64,000 bases of DNA from NCBI RefSeq assembly GCF_019456655.1, contig NZ_CP080332.1, positions 5,022,001 through 5,086,000 on the forward strand. Direction: 5' to 3'. How positions within the stretch are numbered: the first letter of the stretch is position 1; every line of letters begins with the position of its first letter. Position numbers and translations under genes: made by a program. Positions 9,388 to 17,154 of this stretch are shown one piece after another. Source of the DNA: Mycolicibacterium diernhoferi (GTDB taxonomy: Bacteria; Actinomycetota; Actinomycetes; Mycobacteriales; Mycobacteriaceae). The notes below the pieces were generated by a model. It did not search any database. It saw nothing but the letters and a program-made list of their open reading frames with translations, and was not told the origin of the DNA.

Positions 9388-9405
9388 CGAAACACGCGTA
9401 CCCGC
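9388..9405. repeat. Left arm of a terminator hairpin split by an IS
   Basis: CGAAACACGCGTACCCGC lies just after the P450 stop. Its exact 18-nt reverse complement is at 10753-10770, on the far side of the IS30-family element. Without the IS the arms would be about 30 nt apart and form a hairpin between the convergent P450 and collagen-like genes. Confidence 0.75.
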
Positions 9406-9420
9406 TGTGCCGGATGGGGC

Positions 9421-10736
9421 GGTTTCAAGTCGTGGTTGCAACAGCGGGTGGTTTAGGCGGGTCTGACAGTAATGCGTCGAGGGCTTCGGCGGGTGTTCTC
9501 CAGCCCAGGGTCTGGCGGGGTCGGTTGTTGAGTTTGGCGGCGACGTAGTCGAGGTAGTCGGCGGGAAAGACCGATAGGTCAGTGCCTTTGGGGAAGTATT
9601 GGCGCAGGAGGCCGTTGGTGTTCTCGTTGGTGCCTCGTTGCCAGGGTGAGTGCGGATCGCAGAAGTAGATGTCGAGATCGGTGGCTGCAGCGATCTTGGC
9701 GTGGTTGGCCATTTCGATGCCCTGGTCCCAGGTCAGCGTGCGGGCCATGATCGCGGGCAGCTGGGCGATTTTGGCCACGATGGCCTCTTGGACTGCCAGG
9801 GCGCCGTGGTTATCGGGTAGGTGCAGCAGGATCACGAACCGGGTGCTGCGTTCGACCAGGGTGCCGATCGCGGACTTGTTTTCCGTTCCAGTGATCAGGT
9901 CGCCTTCCCAATGGCCGGGGATGGCACGATCCTCGACCTCGGCAGGCCGGTCACTGATGCTGACCATGTCCCGGATACGCGGGCGTCGCTGGTCGGGGCG
10001 GTGCTGCGGTTTGCGCAGTGCTCGACCCGTGCGCAAACACGTGTGCAAGTCGCGGCGCAGATTCCCCTTGCCCTGCACGTAGATTGCCTGGTAGATCGTC
10101 TCGTGCGACACCCACATCTCCGGATCGTCGGGGAACTCCCACCGTAACCGGTGGGCGATCTGGGCTGGGCTGTGCTGTTCGTGGCCCAACCGGTACTGCA
10201 CGGCATCGCGCAGCCGCGCATTGGTGGCCAGCTTGCCCGCCTTGGGGCGTCGAGCCCGGTGCTCGGAGCGGACCTGGGCCAGCAACGCGTCGTACTTCAA
10301 CCTCGTGGTGCGACCGCTCTGGCGGGCCCCGAAGCGTTCCTTGCGCCGGTAGCCGGACTTGCCGCCATTGTGGGCGGCGATGGCACCATTGACGTCGAGT
10401 TCGTATTTGATCGTCGAGGCCGGCCGGCCCAAGCTGCGCCCTATCGAGTTCAGCGATTCATAGTTGTGCACGCCGATCTGGATCCGGATCCGATCAGCCA
10501 GATCCAGGCGCCGTCGCCGACCGTTCTTCCTAGGGGCAGTGAACTGGGGTTTCACCCCGCCAGCGTCAGCGAACCACGTGACCCCAGTCGTTACCGACAC
10601 GCCGGCAGCCACAGCGGCCTGACGTTCGGTCAGGCCGGCACCGATATGACCCCAAAACGCTTCACGAACAGACCTGAGCGATCTCCGAGACAACAGCACT
10701 CCTCAAGTAGTGCTGTTGCATCCACCCCTTGAAGCC
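9421..10736. mobile_element. IS30-family insertion sequence
   Basis: About 1.3 kb bounded by imperfect 25-bp inverted repeats: left 9421-9445 (GGTTTCAAG...TTGCAACAGC), right 10712-10736 read in reverse (GGCTTCAAG...ATGCAACAGC). They match at 21 of 25 positions. One transposase gene fills the element, and its stop codon lies inside the left repeat. I could not identify a clear short target duplication. The element is intact in sequence and interrupts an 18-bp-armed hairpin. Confidence 0.88.
9425..10699 (-). CDS. IS30-family transposase
   Basis: DDE transposase of 424 residues. N-terminal helix-turn-helix region with GLTERQAAVAAGVS, then the IS30-specific RIRIQIGVHNYESLNSIGRSLGRPASTIKYEL DNA-binding segment. 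The catalytic core contains VSHETIYQAIYVQGKG, GHWEGDLITG (first Asp), TLTWDQGIEMANH (second Asp) and PWQRGTNENTNGLLRQYFPKGTDLS (Glu). No frameshift or stop interrupts it, so it may still be active. The N-terminal boundary (MLLSRRSLRSVREAFW) is the first available start and lies just inside the right inverted repeat. Confidence 0.95.
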   Translation of the reverse strand: MLLSRRSLRSVREAFWGHIGAGLTERQAAVAAGVSVTTGVTWFADAGGVKPQFTAPRKNGRRRRLDLADRIRIQIGVHNYESLNSIGRSLGRPASTIKYELDVNGAIAAHNGGKSGYRRKERFGARQSGRTTRLKYDALLAQVRSEHRARRPKAGKLATNARLRDAVQYRLGHEQHSPAQIAHRLRWEFPDDPEMWVSHETIYQAIYVQGKGNLRRDLHTCLRTGRALRKPQHRPDQRRPRIRDMVSISDRPAEVEDRAIPGHWEGDLITGTENKSAIGTLVERSTRFVILLHLPDNHGALAVQEAIVAKIAQLPAIMARTLTWDQGIEMANHAKIAAATDLDIYFCDPHSPWQRGTNENTNGLLRQYFPKGTDLSVFPADYLDYVAAKLNNRPRQTLGWRTPAEALDALLSDPPKPPAVATTT

Positions 10737-10752
10737 AAGTGGGCAATTGCGC

Positions 10753-10770
10753 GCGGGTACGCGTGTTTCG
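10753..10770. repeat. Right arm of the split terminator hairpin
   Basis: This is the reverse complement of 9388-9405, positioned 14 nt before the stop codon of the collagen-like gene. It is described with the left arm. Confidence 0.75.
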
Positions 10771-10783
10771 CGGGGGTTATCGG

Positions 10784-11209
10784 TTACGGAGCCGGGATGG
10801 TGGCGCACCCGACACCCGGGATGCAACCACTGGCGCCACCGGGACCGGCACTACCGACCGGGCCACCGGGGATCACGCCACTGGCGCCACCTGGTCCAGC
10901 CGTGCCGGCCGGTCCGCCCGGTATCACGCCGCTGGCGCCACCGGGACCGGCTTCACCGGCCGGGCCGCCAGGGATAGCTCCCTGGGCACCACCGGGTCCG
11001 GCTGTGCCGCCGGGACCACCGGGAATCTGGCCGGTGGCGCCGCCTGGGCCTGCGGAGCCGGGCAGCACGCACGGGGTGCCGTCCGGGTTCACGCAGGCCG
11101 GCGGCGGCGGCGGCTCGGGGATCGCACCGGCGACGGGAGAGAACGCGATCGCAGCTCCCGCGGCACCGGCGAACAGTGCGGGCATCATCTTCGTCAGTTT
11201 CACCATCAT
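10784..11209 (-). CDS. Secreted collagen-like Gly/Pro-rich repeat protein
   Basis: 141 residues. A signal peptide (MMVKLTKMMPALFAGAAGAAIAFSPVAGA) is followed by a short Pro-rich segment with two cysteines in CVNPDGTPC, then about five tandem units of roughly 17 residues of the type AGPGGASGVIPGGP, ending in CIPGVGCATIPAP. The Gly-rich pattern resembles collagen-like and PE_PGRS-type surface proteins, but there is no PE domain. It is probably exported, and the C-terminal cysteines may form a disulfide. Tandem ATGs at 11209 and 11206 are equivalent; 11209 is given. It is downstream of an SDR on the same strand. No function can be assigned. Confidence 0.75.
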   Translation of the reverse strand: MMVKLTKMMPALFAGAAGAAIAFSPVAGAIPEPPPPPACVNPDGTPCVLPGSAGPGGATGQIPGGPGGTAGPGGAQGAIPGGPAGEAGPGGASGVIPGGPAGTAGPGGASGVIPGGPVGSAGPGGASGCIPGVGCATIPAP

Positions 11210-11261
11210 GCGGTGAGGGTTCCACCGGCCCGGGGGGCCTAAACATGACCGGACCGAAAAA

Positions 11262-12011
11262 TCAGGCAAATCTCTTGGTGTACTTGGGCGGTAGCAGACG
11301 CATGATCTGCGTCAGCGGCGCCCACGGCCAGCTCGGCACCACGGCCCGGCCTTTTTCCTTCTCGATGGCCGCCACCATGGCGCGCACGCCGGTCTCGTTG
11401 TCGACCATCAGCAGTGTGGTCGCCGACTTCGCGGTCATCTCGGACTCGATGTAGCCGGGCTCGATGACGGTGATCCGGATGGGGCCCTTGTCGTACTCGG
11501 CGCGCAGCGATTCGCCCAGCGAGGTCATGCCGGCCTTGCTCGCGCAGTAGGCGGCCTTGCCGCCGGGAACCCCGGTGTTGCCCAGCACCGACGAGATCAG
11601 CACCAGGTGCCCGCCGCCGGCCTTGTGGAACATCTCCAGCGCGGTCTCGATCTGCACCATGCCGGAGATCAGGTTGGTGTTGATAGTGGCCTTGTTGGCC
11701 CACGGCTTGCCCTGCCCCAGCGGCCAGCCCTTACCGATGCCGGCGTTCACGATCACCCGATCGATGCCGCCCAGTTCCTCGGACAGTTCGTTGAACACCC
11801 GCGGGATGGCCTCGTGGTCGTCGACGTCGAGCGCGGCGATGGCTACCTTGGCGTACGGGTGCTTGTCCAGGATTTCGGCCTTGAGCTCTTCGAGACGCTC
11901 CACACGGCGGGCACACAGTGCCAGGTCCCGGCCCTGAGCTGCGAAGGCGCGGGCCATGCCGGCACCCAGTCCCGAGCTCGCACCGGTGATGAGGATCTTC
12001 TGGCGGGTCAT
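11262..12011 (-). CDS. Short-chain dehydrogenase/reductase (Rv0945-like)
   Basis: 249-residue classical SDR with the NAD(P) loop GASSGLGAGMAR, the NAGIG motif, the catalytic Ser in LVLISSVLG, and YCASK with the active-site Tyr/Lys. The C-terminus (WPWAPLTQIMRLLPPKYTKRFA) and overall sequence strongly match M. tuberculosis Rv0945, whose substrate is not established. ATG 12011 has a TATTCT -10 hexamer ending 7 nt upstream, pointing to leaderless translation. It is followed on the same strand by the collagen-like gene after about 50 bp and preceded by the Fpg-like gene, an order conserved in mycobacteria. Confidence 0.9.
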   Translation of the reverse strand: MTRQKILITGASSGLGAGMARAFAAQGRDLALCARRVERLEELKAEILDKHPYAKVAIAALDVDDHEAIPRVFNELSEELGGIDRVIVNAGIGKGWPLGQGKPWANKATINTNLISGMVQIETALEMFHKAGGGHLVLISSVLGNTGVPGGKAAYCASKAGMTSLGESLRAEYDKGPIRITVIEPGYIESEMTAKSATTLLMVDNETGVRAMVAAIEKEKGRAVVPSWPWAPLTQIMRLLPPKYTKRFA

Positions 12012-12110
12012 GCGCAGAAGAATAACCGAGTTAAACAGCTGGCAAGAAACACCGACGCCGCAGTCGACGAAGTCCGGCCGGCCCGCGGGGTCGGCGGCCC
12101 TGGCCGGCAG

Positions 12111-12980
12111 CTATTTGAGCAGCCGCGACATCCTGCGGTCGGCGAGCACTTTGCCGCCGGTCTGACAGGTCGGGCAGTACTGGAAGGACTTGTCCGCGAA
12201 CGAGACCTCGGCCACGGTGTCCCCGCAGACCGGGCAGGGCAGGCCGGTGCGGGCGTGCACCCGCAGCCCGGATCGTTTCTCGCCCTTGAGCGTCGCGGCC
12301 TGCTGCCCCACCGATCGGGACACCGCATCGGTCAGCACCGAGGACATCGCGTCGTGCAGGTCGGCGAGCTGGGCGTCGGAGAGTTTGTCGGCGGTCGCGA
12401 ACGGCGACAGCTTGGCCACGTGCAGGATCTCGTCGCTGTAGGCGTTGCCGATCCCGGCGATCACCTTCTGGTCGGTGAGCACCGTCTTGATCCGTCCGCT
12501 GTGGCCCTTGAGCGCGCTCGCCAACGCCTCCGGATCCAACGCCAACGCGTCGGGGCCGAGCCCGGCGATCTGCGGCACGTCCAGCGGATCGCCGGCCACC
12601 CAGACCGCCAGCCGTTTCTGGGTACCGGCCTCGGTCAGGTCGAAACCCACCGTCTGACCTGGCTCCTCGCCGGACAGGTGGACCCGCAGCGCGATGGGCC
12701 CCTTGCCCGGTTTGAGCGGGTCCGGGGCCAGCTTGTCCGACCAGCGCAGCCAGCCCGCTCGGGACAGGTGCGTGATCAGGACGTTGTCCTCGACCTGCAG
12801 GCCCAGATACTTGCCCCACCGCGCGGCGCCGGTGACCTGCCGTCCGTGCAGGGCGGTGACGGGCGGGTCGAAGGTTTTCAGGACGGACAGCGCGGCGATG
12901 TCGACCCGTACGACGCTGCGGCCGACGGCATGCCGGCGCAGGTGGTCGGCGAGCGCCTCGACCTCGGGCAGTTCTGGCAT
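12111..12980 (-). CDS. Second formamidopyrimidine-DNA glycosylase (Fpg/Nei family)
   Basis: 289-residue base-excision repair enzyme. N-terminal PELPEVEALA supplies the catalytic Pro2 and Glu3; the conserved Lys in RWGKYLG follows; the H2TH region contains VIAGIGNAYSDEIL; the C-terminal zinc finger is CPVCG...CPTCQTGG. In the finger, the usual Arg of Fpg is replaced by the run FADKSFQYCPTCQ, so lesion choice may differ from standard MutM. It corresponds to M. tuberculosis Rv0944, which there is a short, apparently truncated version. It diverges from the FUSC-type gene by 52 bp. Confidence 0.88.
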   Translation of the reverse strand: MPELPEVEALADHLRRHAVGRSVVRVDIAALSVLKTFDPPVTALHGRQVTGAARWGKYLGLQVEDNVLITHLSRAGWLRWSDKLAPDPLKPGKGPIALRVHLSGEEPGQTVGFDLTEAGTQKRLAVWVAGDPLDVPQIAGLGPDALALDPEALASALKGHSGRIKTVLTDQKVIAGIGNAYSDEILHVAKLSPFATADKLSDAQLADLHDAMSSVLTDAVSRSVGQQAATLKGEKRSGLRVHARTGLPCPVCGDTVAEVSFADKSFQYCPTCQTGGKVLADRRMSRLLK

Positions 12981-13032
12981 ACCCCAGTGTGACTCACCCA
13001 TCGCCCGCCCGGGCACCGATATCGTCAGCTGT

Positions 13033-14598
13033 GTGCCCTCCGTCATTCGGCGCTTCCTGGTGTTCAACCCCGCGCCGGGCCGGTGGAAGTTCGCGCTGCG
13101 GGCCGGAATCTGCATGTCGGTGCCGGTTCTGGTGGGCTGGTTGTGCGGCGACACCGGCGCCGGCCTGATCGCGGTCATCGGCGGGTTCACCTCGCTGTAC
13201 GGCAGCGGCCGCCCCTACCGCAACCGGGCCGGGTACCTCGCCGGTGTCGCGGTGTTCCTGGCCGCCGGGGTGGCCCTGGGAGATTGGGCCGCGGCGATCC
13301 CTTGGCTGGGACTGGTGACCATCACGGTGATCGCCATGCTGGCCGCGCTGGTGTGCCACGCGCTCACCGTCGGGCCGCCCGGCGCGTACATGTTCGTGCT
13401 GGGGTGCGCCGCCGGCACCGCGACGGCGAGTGCGCATCTGTCCCCGTGGCACATCGGAGCGCTGGTGCTCGCCGGTGGCGCGTTCTCCTGGCTGGTACAC
13501 CTGGTCGGCGCGCTGTGGGGGCTGCGCCGGCCGGAGCACATGGCGGTGCAGGCGGCGCGCGCCGCGGTGGACCGCTACCTGCAGACCCGCACCTGCGCCG
13601 ACCGGCATCAGGCGGCGCGGGCCCTGCACCAGGCCTGGACCACGCTGGTCGTCTTCCAGCCGGCGCAGGTGCGCCCGGACGGTGCGGTGGCCCGGCTGCG
13701 GATGGAGAACCTGCGCCTGCACCGGGCCTTCGCCGCGGCCGTGCACGCGGTGGATGCCTCGACGGACGGCCCGGATCTCACCGACGTGACCGAGCCCGCG
13801 CGCGATGTCCGGTTGCCGCTGGGCCGGCCCGGGACCATCGCGCTCCTGCGCCGCGCGCTGACTCCGGGTTCGGAATCATGGCGGCTGGCCGGCCTCGTCG
13901 GGATCGCGGTGGCGCTGGCCGGGCTGGCGGCCCTGCTGCTGGTGTCCGATCACACGTATTGGGCGATGGCCGCCGCGGTGCTGATGCTGCACCAGGGGCT
14001 GAACTGGGCCCGCACCGTGGCGCGCGGCATAGAGCGGCTGGCCGGCACGCTGATCGGCCTCGGTCTGGCCGCGGCGATCCTGTCCTGGCAGCCGCAGGGG
14101 TGGTGGCTGGTCGCCCTGATCGCGTTGCTGCAGTTCACCATCGAGATGTTCGTGGTGCGCAACTACGCCGTCGCGGTCGTCTTCATCACCCCGCTGGCGC
14201 TCACCATCGCCTCCGGTGGGCGGCCGGTGCCCGATCTGGGCCAGTACCTGCTGGCCCGCGGCCTGGACACGCTGATCGGTTGCGCGGTGGCGCTTCTGGT
14301 GTACTGGTTGGCCCTGCGCCGGCGACATCCCCGGTCCCTGGAGGCGACCATCACGGCGACCGACGACGCGATCGAGGCCACCGAGGCTCATCTGCGGGCA
14401 CAGGAGGTCACCAGCGCCCCGGCCCTGGCCGCCCGCCGGGATCTGCAGGTGAATGCCCTGGCGATGCTGGACGCCTACCAGGCGGCGATCGGCGGTTCAC
14501 CGAATCAGCGCGCGCAGGCCGAGCGGCTGTGGCCCACGGTGGCTGCCACCGAGCAGCGCGCCTTCGCCACCCTGGCCGCCTGCTGGCAGCAGGGATGA
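13033..14598 (+). CDS. FUSC-family inner-membrane protein
   Basis: 521 residues with two similar halves: a first group of about five to six hydrophobic helices (residues 20-165), a cytoplasmic helical linker (170-280), a second membrane block beginning LVGIAVALAGLAALLLV, then a cytoplasmic tail. This layout, with YWAMAAAVLMLHQGLNWARTVARGIERLAGTLIG in the second half, is that of fusaric-acid-resistance/aromatic-acid exporter-like (FUSC, YccS/AaeB type) proteins. The partner membrane-fusion proteins of Gram-negatives are absent. GTG 13033 has TATCGT ending 7 nt upstream and removes an untypical N-terminal extension. The exported compound is unknown. Confidence 0.8.
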   Translation: MPSVIRRFLVFNPAPGRWKFALRAGICMSVPVLVGWLCGDTGAGLIAVIGGFTSLYGSGRPYRNRAGYLAGVAVFLAAGVALGDWAAAIPWLGLVTITVIAMLAALVCHALTVGPPGAYMFVLGCAAGTATASAHLSPWHIGALVLAGGAFSWLVHLVGALWGLRRPEHMAVQAARAAVDRYLQTRTCADRHQAARALHQAWTTLVVFQPAQVRPDGAVARLRMENLRLHRAFAAAVHAVDASTDGPDLTDVTEPARDVRLPLGRPGTIALLRRALTPGSESWRLAGLVGIAVALAGLAALLLVSDHTYWAMAAAVLMLHQGLNWARTVARGIERLAGTLIGLGLAAAILSWQPQGWWLVALIALLQFTIEMFVVRNYAVAVVFITPLALTIASGGRPVPDLGQYLLARGLDTLIGCAVALLVYWLALRRRHPRSLEATITATDDAIEATEAHLRAQEVTSAPALAARRDLQVNALAMLDAYQAAIGGSPNQRAQAERLWPTVAATEQRAFATLAACWQQG

Positions 14599-14602
14599 CC
14601 CG

Positions 14603-14998
14603 TTACCGCACAACCTTTTTCGCATCACCGGCGATCAGAGACAGCAACCAGCTGACGAAGGACAGCACGATGGCCGCCCAGATGGCGGTCCACCAGAAGT
14701 GGTCGATCTGCAGACCCCAGTGCGTGGTGTGCTCGGTGATCCAGGACGTGATCCACAGCATCCACGCATTGATGACGATGTGGATCAATCCCAGCGTCAG
14801 GATGTACAGCGGGATCGAAATGAGTTGCACAATCGGCTTGATCACCGCGTTGACGACCCCGAATACCACGGCGACGACGAAGATGATGCCCGCCCGGTGC
14901 AGCGTGGTATCGCCTCCGACGATGCTGATGCCGGGCACGAGGAGCGTCACCAGCCACAACGCGACTCCGGTCAGTGCGGCCCGCAGCAGAAAGTTCAT
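14603..14998 (-). CDS. Holin-4-like (PF04020-type) membrane protein
   Basis: 131 residues and four hydrophobic segments: FLLRAALTGVALWLVTLLVPG, AGIIFVVAVVFGVVNAVI, LISIPLYILTLGLIHIVINAWMLWI, and the last near WTAIWAAIVLSFVSWLLSLIAG. The pattern VVFGVVNAVIKPIVQLISIPLYILTLGL is characteristic of the 'mycobacterial 4-TMS phage holin' family, chromosomal proteins found across bacteria that have no proven holin role. It converges with the FUSC-type gene (4 bp gap). Its start codon lies at the first base pairs of a 65-bp tandem repeat. Confidence 0.85.
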   Translation of the reverse strand: MNFLLRAALTGVALWLVTLLVPGISIVGGDTTLHRAGIIFVVAVVFGVVNAVIKPIVQLISIPLYILTLGLIHIVINAWMLWITSWITEHTTHWGLQIDHFWWTAIWAAIVLSFVSWLLSLIAGDAKKVVR

Positions 14999-15125
14999 GC
15001 GGTTGCCTCGCAGGCTCGGCTACCGCATGTCGGCTGTCCATTCGCTCCGCAAGCTGCGCTCATGCGGTTGCCTCGCAGGCTCGGCTACCGCATGTCGGCT
15101 GTCCATTCGCTCCGCAAGCTGCGCT
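14996..15125. repeat. Perfect 65-bp tandem duplication (VNTR/MIRU-like)
   Basis: 14996-15060 and 15061-15125 are identical. Each copy begins with CATGCGGTTGCC and ends AAGCTGCGCT, and a third copy starts (CAT) at 15126. On the minus strand each unit ends in ATG, so the duplication falls exactly at the start codon of the holin-like gene and lies 7 bp beyond the cobF stop. Arms within the unit (GCGGT...ACCGC; GCCTCGCAGGC) can fold. Placement between a stop and a start codon resembles mycobacterial MIRU loci. Confidence 0.9.
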
Positions 15126-15132
15126 CATCGAC

Positions 15133-15873
15133 TCAGTCTGCCGTGCGCAGCAGGTAGATGTCCATGATCCAGCCGTGCCGTTCCCTTGCTGCGGCCCGCA
15201 TTTCGGCGACCTGCTCGCCCACCTCGGCCACCGTGCCGTGCGCCAGCAACTCGTCGGGCGTGCCGAGGTAGGCACCCCACCAGATGCGGGTGTCCGGCGC
15301 AGCGGTGCGGAATGAGCATTCGCCGTCGAGCATCACCACGGCCGCCCCGGTCAGCCCCTCTTCGCGCAGCCGGCGACCGGTGGTGATGAGCACGGGTTCA
15401 CCGATGTCATTGAGCGGAATCCGGTGCCGCGCGGTGAGCGCCTGGATGGCGGTGATGCCCGGGATGACGTCGAACTCGAAGTCCACGTGTTCGGCGACGC
15501 GGTCCAGGATGCGCAGCGTGCTGTCGTACAGCGACGGGTCGCCCCAGGCCAGAAAGGCGCCGACGTCGTCGGGGCCGAGTTCGGTCTCGATGGCCTGCGC
15601 CCACAGTCGGGCGCGGGCGGCGTGCCAGTCGGCGACCGCCTGCTCGTAGGGGACGTCGGTGGCGCGTTTGGGGTCGGGCAGTTCGACGAACCGGTAACCG
15701 GGCCGGTCGATGAAGCGCTCACAGATGTGCCGGCGCAGCGCCACCAGATCGCCCTTGGCGTCGCCCTTGTCCATGGCGAAGAAGACCTGGGTGTCGTTGA
15801 GCGCCGAGATGGCCTGCGCCGTTACATAGTCCGGATCGCCCGCGCCGATACCGATGACGTGAATTGTGCGCAT
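15133..15873 (-). CDS. cobF: Precorrin-6A synthase (deacetylating) CobF
   Basis: Aerobic cobalamin pathway enzyme that methylates precorrin-5 at C-1 and removes the acetyl group to give precorrin-6A. 246 residues, tetrapyrrole methyltransferase fold: N-terminal IHVIGIGAGDPDYVTAQA (SAM/substrate loop), LAWGDPSLYDSTLRIL, FDVIPGITAIQALTARHRIPL, and the CobF-type end RHGWIMDIYLLRTAD. It stands alone, with no other cob gene in the window. M. tuberculosis is known to lack cobF, so this marks an environmental species. ATG 15873 has TAGCCT ending 6 nt upstream (leaderless). It is divergent from the diiron oxygenase. Confidence 0.95.
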   Translation of the reverse strand: MRTIHVIGIGAGDPDYVTAQAISALNDTQVFFAMDKGDAKGDLVALRRHICERFIDRPGYRFVELPDPKRATDVPYEQAVADWHAARARLWAQAIETELGPDDVGAFLAWGDPSLYDSTLRILDRVAEHVDFEFDVIPGITAIQALTARHRIPLNDIGEPVLITTGRRLREEGLTGAAVVMLDGECSFRTAAPDTRIWWGAYLGTPDELLAHGTVAEVGEQVAEMRAAARERHGWIMDIYLLRTAD

Positions 15874-15879
15874 CCGCGA

Positions 15880-15954
15880 AGGCTAGCCGTGCGATACCGC
15901 GGAGAATTACCCAGTACCGTCGGTATTGACTACCTCCGGTATCGGACGTAGCGT
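15880..15954. promoter_or_regulatory. Divergent leaderless promoters with TACCG dyad
   Basis: The minus-strand -10 TAGCCT (15880-15885) lies 6 nt from the cobF ATG, and the plus-strand -10 TAGCGT (15949-15954) lies 6 nt from the oxygenase ATG. Between them TACCG-T-CGGTA (15915-15925) is a perfect dyad, flanked by GATACCGCGGAG and CTCCGGTATCGG, which are partial reverse complements. A regulator, perhaps TetR-type, probably binds here; which one is unknown. Confidence 0.6.
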
Positions 15955-15960
15955 GCGTTC

Positions 15961-17154
15961 ATGACAGCTTCGGTAAGGGGCCAGACCACCCGCGCAGAGT
16001 TCGCCGAACGCCTCCTCAAGGGTTCCGTACGCCGGTCCTACGCGCCCGTCGTCGACATCGACTGGGACGCCCCGCTGGACCCGGACAAGTTCTTTCTGCC
16101 ACCGCGGGTGGTGTCGCTGTACGACACACCGCTGTGGGAGTCGATGAGCCGGGCCGAGCAGATCGAGCTGTCCCGCCAGGAACTGGTGAACACCCTGTCG
16201 GCCGGCATCTGGTTCGAGAACATCCTCAACCAGGCGTTGCTGCGCAAGATGATGCATCAGGACCCGACCGCGGCCACCACCCACTACGAGCTCACCGAAC
16301 TCGGCGACGAGACCCGGCACATGGTGATGTTCGGCAAGGCCATCGCCAAGGTCGGCGCGGATCCGGTGCGCCCCAAGCTCTATCAGCGGCTCATCATCAA
16401 CAGCCTGCCGTTCGCGTTCCGCGGCTCGGTGCTGTGGGTGGCCGCCCTGATCGGCGAGGAGATCTTCGACGCCATGCAGCGGCAGATGATGGACGACGAG
16501 CAACTGCAGCCGGTGGTGCAGCGGCTCATGCGGATCCACGTCACCGAGGAGGCCCGGCACATCCAGTTCGCCCGTGACGGCCTGCGCAAGCGTGTCCCGT
16601 CCATGTCGCGGTTCAAGCGATTCTGGGTCGGCAACCTGAACGGCCTCGGCGGCCCGTTCTTCCGGTTCCTGTTCACCAACGGGGTGCAGTACGCCCGGGT
16701 CGGGCTGGATCCCCGGGCGGCGCGCCGGATGGCGCGGCGTTCCCCGCACCGCCTGCAGGTGCAGATCGCCGGATTCGCACCGCTGGCCGCCTTCCTGGAA
16801 GAGGTCGGCCTGATGGGCCCGATCGCCCGGCGGATGTGGCGGCGCTGCGGGTTCCTGCCCTCCGGCGCCCTCGCGCCGGCCGGCCGCCTGGAGGCCGACG
16901 ACGAACCGGAGATCTACGACGGCCCGGCGACCGTCGACGGCCGGATCTCCCGGGTCCGCCTCACCGGGCACCTGGATCCGATCGACGGCCGATACCATTG
17001 GCAGGGCACGGTTTTCGACATGCTACCGGACGGTGCGCGCAGCCCACTGGCGGTGACCGTCGACAAGCAGACGGCCATGGCCCGCTTCACCGAGCGCACC
17101 CAGCAGGGTGGTTACTCGATCACCGGCGTCGGCACCCCGCCCTTCGCCCGGTAA
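15961..17154 (+). CDS. AurF-type diiron oxygenase fused to a DUF4873 domain
   Basis: 397 residues in two parts. Residues about 1-300 form a ferritin-like diiron helical domain of the AurF/CmlI N-oxygenase family, with metal ligands in ENILNQAL, ELGDETRHMVMF, IGEEIFDAMQ and HVTEEARHIQFARDGLRK (E..H and ExxxH pairs). Residues about 315-390 (YDGPATVDGRISRVRLTGHLDPIDGRYHWQG) match DUF4873, often joined to or beside redox enzymes in mycobacteria. AurF relatives oxidise aryl amines, but most mycobacterial members have no known substrate. ATG 15961 is preceded by TAGCGT at leaderless spacing. The last 43 bp overlap the convergent MFS gene. Confidence 0.85.
   Translation: MTASVRGQTTRAEFAERLLKGSVRRSYAPVVDIDWDAPLDPDKFFLPPRVVSLYDTPLWESMSRAEQIELSRQELVNTLSAGIWFENILNQALLRKMMHQDPTAATTHYELTELGDETRHMVMFGKAIAKVGADPVRPKLYQRLIINSLPFAFRGSVLWVAALIGEEIFDAMQRQMMDDEQLQPVVQRLMRIHVTEEARHIQFARDGLRKRVPSMSRFKRFWVGNLNGLGGPFFRFLFTNGVQYARVGLDPRAARRMARRSPHRLQVQIAGFAPLAAFLEEVGLMGPIARRMWRRCGFLPSGALAPAGRLEADDEPEIYDGPATVDGRISRVRLTGHLDPIDGRYHWQGTVFDMLPDGARSPLAVTVDKQTAMARFTERTQQGGYSITGVGTPPFAR

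Noticed and set aside
9418..10740. Target-site duplication of the IS30-family element.
   Set aside because: The bases immediately outside the inverted repeats (GGC on the left, AAG on the right) do not match in any register I tried, so none is claimed.
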